Origin: Methylocaldum szegediense
GTDB taxonomy: Bacteria; Pseudomonadota; Gammaproteobacteria; Methylococcales; Methylococcaceae
Reading direction: 5' to 3'
DNA length: 64,000 nucleotides
NCBI RefSeq assembly: GCF_949769195.1
Contig: NZ_OX458333.1
Coordinates: 2,914,001 to 2,978,000 of the forward strand
Made by a program: the position numbers and the translations under genes. The notes under the pieces are model-generated. The model was not told where the DNA came from, did not search any database, and saw nothing but the letters and a program-made list of their open reading frames with translations. Each line of letters opens with the position of its first letter. Position 1 is the stretch's first letter. This document shows, in pieces, positions 59,580-64,000 of this stretch.

Positions 59580-60334
59580 GGGGTCTGGTCCTTTCGTAGG
59601 TGTCGTTCGCAGTCGTCCCAAATCGGCGGCAGGGAGTCTACGATTTGTTGAAGTTTTTCCCGAGTACGCAAGAAACCGTCGAGATTACCTGTCGCCCGAT
59701 ACAGCAGCAACAGCTCCGTTTGTAAATCGATTCGATGTGGTTCGTTGGCCAGCGCCTCTTCCAATACGGTCTGAGCTTCATCGAGCTGGCTGTACTCGAT
59801 GTGCTCTCGTGCTTCCACCAGAGGATCCCTGCTTCCGTCAAGGGTATCGACCGACACCCGAACCAAATCGAGCAAGCCGACGATTCCAGGCGTTAGAACC
59901 GATCGGGTGACGGGAAGCAATTCGTGCCAGTGGGGTGCAAGTCCGGAGCGGAGCCAATGATCGAGGCGCGCGTAGTAGTCCTTGCGCAAGCGATGACGCA
60001 CCCCGTTCAGCAATCGTCTGCGCAGGTCGTGCCCTCTTTGGCCTAGCGCGATGAAGAGGTCTACGAGCGCCGCGTAAAGGCCGTCATGGTCGTTTTGACG
60101 GTAGTGGTGAAATATCCGCTGGGTATGCCGCAGGAGGTTGTCGGGTTCGGCCGCCACGGAATGGGCGAGGTAATCGGCAATTACGTCGGCCGTGCCGGGG
60201 CAAAGTGGGTCCAGCTCCGGGGAATCCTGGATCAGGAATACGGGTTCGGCAAGGTCGAGCAAATCGAGGCCGCGCTCCGTATCGCCGCACAGCGGCAAAG
60301 CCGGTCGCTGATCTTGAGTGAGATGATCGGCCAT
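59576..60334 (-). CDS. Hypothetical helical protein with C-terminal TPR-like repeats
   Basis: The protein is about 251 residues from the ATG at 60334; a TTG at 60370 in the same frame is possible. It is rich in Leu, His and Asp with no signal peptide. The C-terminal ~70 residues (DPLVEAREHIEYSQLDEAQTVLEEALANEPHRIDLQTELLLLYRATGNLDGF) form two TPR-like helical pairs that resemble the cytoplasmic FimV C-terminal repeat. FimV is a polar hub for type IV pilus control, which fits a link to the GTPase. It is the first gene of the block. Confidence 0.6.
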   Translation of the reverse strand: MADHLTQDQRPALPLCGDTERGLDLLDLAEPVFLIQDSPELDPLCPGTADVIADYLAHSVAAEPDNLLRHTQRIFHHYRQNDHDGLYAALVDLFIALGQRGHDLRRRLLNGVRHRLRKDYYARLDHWLRSGLAPHWHELLPVTRSVLTPGIVGLLDLVRVSVDTLDGSRDPLVEAREHIEYSQLDEAQTVLEEALANEPHRIDLQTELLLLYRATGNLDGFLRTREKLQQIVDSLPPIWDDCERHLRKDQTP

Positions 60335-60791
60335 CGTTGCTTGATTCGGAAGAAGCGGCTCAGCAGTCAAATCGAATCGGGTGAACGGAGTACGGGAACG
60401 GCTGACACGGGCGCGCCAGCGAGGATTCGTCAGCGAACCCGGGCGTCCGTGGCAGACGCATGATCAAGAATAGTCGGTTTTTCGAGGAAGGCTAGGCAGG
60501 CGACTGGCGCTCCTGCGTGTCGTTCGAGTGTCGTCGGGCGTGGTTTGGCCTTGGCGTAGGTAAGCTCTGAGTACGCGGAATTTCGCCCCGCCGCTTCCGC
60601 ACGCTCAGGACAGATCTTTGGACGGGCTCAACTCGAATGGTTTACCGAGCTGAGGCTGTCTAGTGAAAGCTTTCTCGACAGAAGGGAAAAAACGTCCCGG
60701 TTGCACGGCATAGTGCGCATTCGTTGAAACTGCTCACGCTGTTTGCTGGATGCGCTTGTAGTTTTTCACTGCCATGTTGAACCGGGGTGGA
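60335..60791. other. Intergenic stretch upstream of the signalling block
   Basis: About 450 bases between the tonB stop and the first gene of the GTPase block. No gene is recognised. It should contain the block's promoter on the minus strand, but I see no clear -35/-10 pair. No intrinsic terminator for tonB is obvious either. Confidence 0.4.
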
Positions 60792-61643
60792 TCAGGGACC
60801 AGTCTCGAGACGGTGATTGTCCTCGAAACGCCATGTGCGCGTGATAACCAAGACATCCGCCTGCTGGCGAAGCTCTTGGGGGAAAGGCGCAAAAGGAGCA
60901 GCAAGCTGCACGATGTTCATAGCGGCGTCGTCCAACACTTGATGACCGGACGAATGCCGGATTTGTACGCTGTACACGGTTCCGTCCGGCTTAATGCCAA
61001 CGCTCAGAAGCAGGCTCCCGGAAAGTTTCCGGCGGCGCGCCTCGTCAGGATAATTGAGATTGCCGATGCGTTCGATTTTTTCCTGCCAGGCTTTCTCGTA
61101 GGCGGCCGCCTTGTATTTGTGAGCGTTCACCGAATTGATGTACACCAGTCTCGGACGGCGGGCATATTCCTCCCGCGACTTGTTGAGTTCGGCGCTCAAT
61201 TCCGCAATCTGCTGGCTGAGCGCTGCGGCGGTGAGTTTAACCGGCTGTGGGTTCGGCTGTACCTCCGTGCCCCGGTCCATGACGATTTTCTTTTCGGACG
61301 TTTGCTGTTTCAGCACGCGTTTGAGCTTGGCTTCCTGGACAGGCGCGGGGCTGGGCGAATTCTCGGCTTGCCGGCCCTGGCCCTCCTGGGGCGTGGGATC
61401 GCTTCGCGGAATCGCCTTTTCGGTATGGGTCCCGCTCCCGAACTGGTTTTCTGGGGCAAGGAAATCGGCTTTCTCAGGCGCTTTCTGCGAAGGGTTTCGG
61501 ACCAGCGCGATGGTAAGGGATTTATTGGCTTCGGGTTCCTTGGGTATTTCGAAGCTGACGCCCAGAATCAGAACAGCATGTGCGACGGCAGCAAAAAGCA
61601 GGGATAGAAGGAAGCGGTCGGAAAAAACCTTTTCGCTATTCAT
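60792..61643 (-). CDS. tonB: TonB-family energy transducer
   Basis: The protein is 283 residues. An N-terminal membrane anchor (FLLSLLFAAVAHAVLILGVSF) has the His typical of TonB helices. A Pro/Lys/Glu-rich spacer (about 35-130), a coiled coil and the C-terminal TonB domain follow (IGNLNYPDEARRRKLSGSLLLSVGIKPDGTVYSVQI, VLVITRTWRFED). It couples proton motive force to outer-membrane events. In Pseudomonas aeruginosa the tonB next to gshB (tonB3) is linked to twitching motility. It follows gshB by nine bases. Confidence 0.93.
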   Translation of the reverse strand: MNSEKVFSDRFLLSLLFAAVAHAVLILGVSFEIPKEPEANKSLTIALVRNPSQKAPEKADFLAPENQFGSGTHTEKAIPRSDPTPQEGQGRQAENSPSPAPVQEAKLKRVLKQQTSEKKIVMDRGTEVQPNPQPVKLTAAALSQQIAELSAELNKSREEYARRPRLVYINSVNAHKYKAAAYEKAWQEKIERIGNLNYPDEARRRKLSGSLLLSVGIKPDGTVYSVQIRHSSGHQVLDDAAMNIVQLAAPFAPFPQELRQQADVLVITRTWRFEDNHRLETGP

Positions 61644-61652
61644 GAGGCTACC

Positions 61653-62606
61653 TTACTGAACCCGCACAGTGGACTCGATATGATTCATGAGTAAGGCACT
61701 GATATTCAATCCGAACAATGCGTCTAGCTCCTGCACGCAGGTAGGGCTGGTTACATTCACCTCGGTCAAGTAGTCTCCAATAACATCCAGTCCCACGAAA
61801 ACCAACCCTCTTTCCTTGAGTGTTGGTCCGACCTGGTCAACGATCCAGCGATCCCTTGGCGTCAGTTCGCGGCCTTCTGCGCGCCCTCCGGCGGCAAGGT
61901 TTCCGCGGCTTTCACCCAGCGCTGGGATACGCGCTAGCGCATAGGGAACGGCCTCGCCGTTCACCACCAGGATGCGTTTGTCACCGTCGACGATTTCCGG
62001 CAGATAGCGCTGAGCCATAACGAAGCGCGCGTTGTGCCGGGTCATGGTTTCCAGGATGACGCTCAGGTTGGGATCGTTCTCCGCTACGCGGAAAATGGAG
62101 GCACCGCCCATGCCGTCCAGAGGTTTCAGGATGATTTCGCCCTGTTCGTGCAGGAACTCCCGAATCTTCCGTGCTTCCCGCGCCACAAGGGTCGGCGGAC
62201 AGCAATGCGGAAACCAGGAGGTGAATAGCTTTTCGTTGGCGTCGCGCAGCGAGCGAGGCTTGTTGACTACGTAAAGTCCCCGATTTTCCGCGCATTCCAA
62301 TAGATAGGTGGCGTAGATGTATTCCTGGTCGAAAGGGGGGTCTTTGCGCATCAGTACCACGTCCAGCGAGTCCAGCGGAGCTTCGGTCTCGCCAAAGAAG
62401 CTGAACCAGGACTGTGGCTGGCGCTGCACGCTCAGTCGTCGCATCCTCGCGTAAGTGCGTCCGTCGCGCAAGTAAAGATCGTTGAGCTCCATGTAGTAAA
62501 GCTCGTAACCCCTAGACTGGGCTTCCAACAGCATGGCGAAGCTGGTGTCTTTCTCAATTTTGATGTTCCCGATGGGATCCATAACGATCCCGAGTTTCAG
62601 ACACAT
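61653..62606 (-). CDS. gshB: Glutathione synthetase
   Basis: This 317-residue ATP-grasp enzyme has LKLGIVMDPIGNIKIEKDTSFAMLLEAQ at the start, the ATP-binding loop LKPLDGMGGASIFRV, and the metal-binding Glu in LTEVNVTSPTC. It joins gamma-glutamylcysteine and glycine. The gshB-tonB pair matches the Pseudomonas order. It is divergent from rpmB. Confidence 0.97.
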   Translation of the reverse strand: MCLKLGIVMDPIGNIKIEKDTSFAMLLEAQSRGYELYYMELNDLYLRDGRTYARMRRLSVQRQPQSWFSFFGETEAPLDSLDVVLMRKDPPFDQEYIYATYLLECAENRGLYVVNKPRSLRDANEKLFTSWFPHCCPPTLVAREARKIREFLHEQGEIILKPLDGMGGASIFRVAENDPNLSVILETMTRHNARFVMAQRYLPEIVDGDKRILVVNGEAVPYALARIPALGESRGNLAAGGRAEGRELTPRDRWIVDQVGPTLKERGLVFVGLDVIGDYLTEVNVTSPTCVQELDALFGLNISALLMNHIESTVRVQ

Positions 62607-62635
62607 ATCGGTATTTCCCTACAGAATAGCGCGGC

Positions 62636-62665
62636 TTGACTTGAAAACCTCGAATCATATATAAA
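62636..62665 (+). promoter_or_regulatory. Predicted sigma70 promoter of rpmB-rpmG
   Basis: TTGACT (62636-62641) is followed after 16 bases by TATATA or after 18 by TATAAA (62660-62665), then a GC-containing start region. It lies in the 99-base gshB-rpmB gap and is a strong-looking promoter as expected for ribosomal protein genes. Confidence 0.6.
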
Positions 62666-62705
62666 GCCTAGTTTCCGTTCCAGCTAGGCGAGTTAGAGGT
62701 TTATC

Positions 62706-62942
62706 ATGCCGAGAGTATGCCAGGTGACGGGCAAGCGCCGTATTGTAGGCAATAATGTCTCGCACGCTAATAACAAAACGAAGCGCTTGTTCAATCCGAA
62801 TCTGCACCAACACCGTTTTTGGGTCGAGAGCGAAAACCGTTGGGTGACCCTTCGTGTTTCCAGCCACGGTATGCGCATCATCGACAAGAAAGGTATAGAC
62901 GCCGTTTTGGCGGAGATCCGTAAGCGTGGTGAAAAAGTCTGA
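62706..62942 (+). CDS. rpmB: 50S ribosomal protein L28
   Basis: The 78-residue L28 begins [27 protein letters not shown], the conserved start, and ends with [17 protein letters not shown]. It has one Cys near the N-terminus rather than the zinc-binding C+ form. It is followed by rpmG with 14 bases between, the standard bacterial pair. Confidence 0.98.
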   Translation: MPRVCQVTGKRRIVGNNVSHANNKTKRLFNPNLHQHRFWVESENRWVTLRVSSHGMRIIDKKGIDAVLAEIRKRGEKV

Positions 62943-62956
62943 TCGAGGTGTGAATC

Positions 62957-63112
62957 ATGCGCGACAAAATCAAATTGGTATCCAGCGCCGGCACCGGCCA
63001 TTTTTACACGACCACCAAGAACAAGCGGAACATGCCGGAAAAGATGGAGATCAAGAAATTCGATCCCGTCATCCGCAAGCATGTCCTGTACAAGGAAGCG
63101 AAAATCAAATAA
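62957..63112 (+). CDS. rpmG: 50S ribosomal protein L33
   Basis: The 51-residue L33 ([20 protein letters not shown], then [22 protein letters not shown]) is too short to stand out by length alone but is unmistakable in sequence and position. It has no cysteines, so it is the zinc-free form. No clear terminator follows; the 267-base gap to the next gene holds only a direct repeat of ATCCGTGAT. Confidence 0.97.
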   Translation: MRDKIKLVSSAGTGHFYTTTKNKRNMPEKMEIKKFDPVIRKHVLYKEAKIK

Positions 63113-63379
63113 TCCGTGATTTGTCCGGGTCGCGGACCTCAACGATATCCGTGATCCGGCTCATCGCTACCCGCCCCGCCTAGACGGTCAACCCGCCTTT
63201 TCGGCTCTACTCAAGATTAGCCTATTTGCTCGGCGACATAATCCAAGAAAGGCTAACGCCTCGTTTTTCGACTCGCTCGAAGCGGTTCGAAAAATCTTGG
63301 AAGTGTCGGTCGGCATTTCCAGCCATATACGCGGTCACGGCGAAAAGCTCTCGAGGAGCACAAGGAAACTTCGCTCTGA

Positions 63380-64000
63380 CTAGAGTGGCTCGAAAAAAGC
63401 GCTAAGCTCCTCCAGTAACGCCCGCTCCTGCTCAACCCGTTCCGGATAATCGGAGTGCCCGGCTTTGAGAACGAACAAGCGCTTGGGTCCCGGTAGCGCA
63501 TTATAGATGGCGAATTGGCCGGGTGGCGCAACGAAAGGATCGGACAAGGCCGCCGCAACATGAACGGGAATCCGAATGTGCCGCGCAGCGCAGGCAGCGT
63601 CGTAATAGCGTAAGGTTTCCAGCACAGACCCGTGCCGGCGCTCGTAGCGTCGGACGGCTTCCCCACTCCCTAAAGTGGGCAAGGTAAGCCTCAAGGGCTG
63701 GTGGCCGAAGGTCGGAACGTTCAGATGGGCGATTTGAATGCGCGGCTCCCAGGGTAGTGCCAAAGCGCCGATGCCGCCGCCGAAACTGATTCCCGAGTAG
63801 GCGATATGCCCTTCGACTTGCGGAAAGATGTGCAGCAGCACCGAAACCGCCAGCCATAAATCCTCGACGCAGCTGCCTAGGATGTAATGATCACGCTGGT
63901 CAATGCCGTGCAGGACGTGACGAGCAGGGTCGTCCGGCAGGCGCGGATCGCGGCTCGCGGAAAGCCCGCGGAAGCAGGGAAACAAAACCGCCGCCTCCCG
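63380..64000 (-). CDS. Acetylxylan-esterase-like alpha/beta hydrolase (5' end cut by window)
   Basis: The frame is open to the right edge, with about 206 residues visible. Features of the AXE1/cephalosporin-C deacetylase family are FPCFRGLSAS (oxyanion region), YSGISFGGGIGAL (GxSxGG with the nucleophile Ser), SDPFVAPPGQFAIYNAL (catalytic Asp) and KAGHSDYPE (catalytic His). Such esterases remove acetyl groups from short sugars or antibiotics. No signal peptide can be judged because the start is missing. No sugar-utilisation partner is visible. Confidence 0.88.
   Translation of the reverse strand, partial: REAAVLFPCFRGLSASRDPRLPDDPARHVLHGIDQRDHYILGSCVEDLWLAVSVLLHIFPQVEGHIAYSGISFGGGIGALALPWEPRIQIAHLNVPTFGHQPLRLTLPTLGSGEAVRRYERRHGSVLETLRYYDAACAARHIRIPVHVAAALSDPFVAPPGQFAIYNALPGPKRLFVLKAGHSDYPERVEQERALLEELSAFFEPL

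Overview
The window looks like chromosomal DNA of a gammaproteobacterium. The blocks mnmG-rsmG-parA-parB-atpIBEFHAGDC-glmU-glmS, ftsE-ftsX-rpoH, cysE-trmJ/suhB, ruvX-pyrR-pyrB-pyrC' and gshB-tonB all follow orders known from Pseudomonas-like and Methylococcales-like gammaproteobacteria. I see no gene that fixes the genus; a methanotroph-type relative is only a guess. I find no tRNA, rRNA, CRISPR array or intact mobile element.

Region by region. (a) 1-8.3 kb, minus strand: a tellurite-resistance-type (Ter) operon with three TerD paralogues, a TerD-VWA fusion, TerB, an AIM24-like protein, two unusual phosphoribosyltransferase-like enzymes, a HAD phosphatase and an HpcH/HpaI lyase cut by the window edge. 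Its leader carries a promoter, a hairpin and a terminator-like structure. (b) 8.5-22.9 kb, minus strand: glmS, glmU, the complete F1Fo ATP synthase operon, parB, parA, rsmG, mnmG. (c) 23.3-27.6 kb: a gene graveyard with a broken nsrR, an atypical copper nitrite reductase (nirK) with a run-on C-terminus, a cupredoxin lipoprotein, and relics of a PfkB sugar kinase and a GntR/UTRA regulator. (d) 27.8-31.6 kb: a MoxR-DUF58-TgpA (transglutaminase) operon, convergent with nfeD-qmcA. (e) 33.5-43 kb: a small membrane protein, thioredoxin-like CnoX, an EAL-HDOD signalling protein, cysE-trmJ, suhB, a large MscS-type channel and ubiD. (f) 43.7-46.4 kb: an accessory stretch with a small secreted repeat protein, a tryptophan-2,3-dioxygenase homologue that lacks the heme-ligating histidine, and an IS1-family relic. 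(g) 46.7-51.6 kb: a methyltransferase, rpoH (with a CIRCE-like operator upstream), ftsX, ftsE, an arsS-like relic and sodC. (h) 51.6-60.3 kb, minus strand: a long gene train ending in pyrimidine biosynthesis (yqgE, ruvX, pyrR, pyrB, catalytically dead pyrC'), preceded by a seven-gene signalling block (small GTPase, two roadblock-like proteins, PAS protein, cytoplasmic PhnD-like binding protein, degenerate receiver protein, helical repeat protein). (i) 60.8-64 kb: tonB, gshB, rpmB-rpmG and a partial acetylxylan-esterase-like gene.

The most interesting points are the Ter metabolite operon and its leader, the CIRCE-like element in front of rpoH, the heme-ligand-less TDO homologue, the GTPase/roadblock block inserted between yqgE and tonB, and the NirK with a leucine at the axial type-1 copper position beside an nsrR pseudogene.
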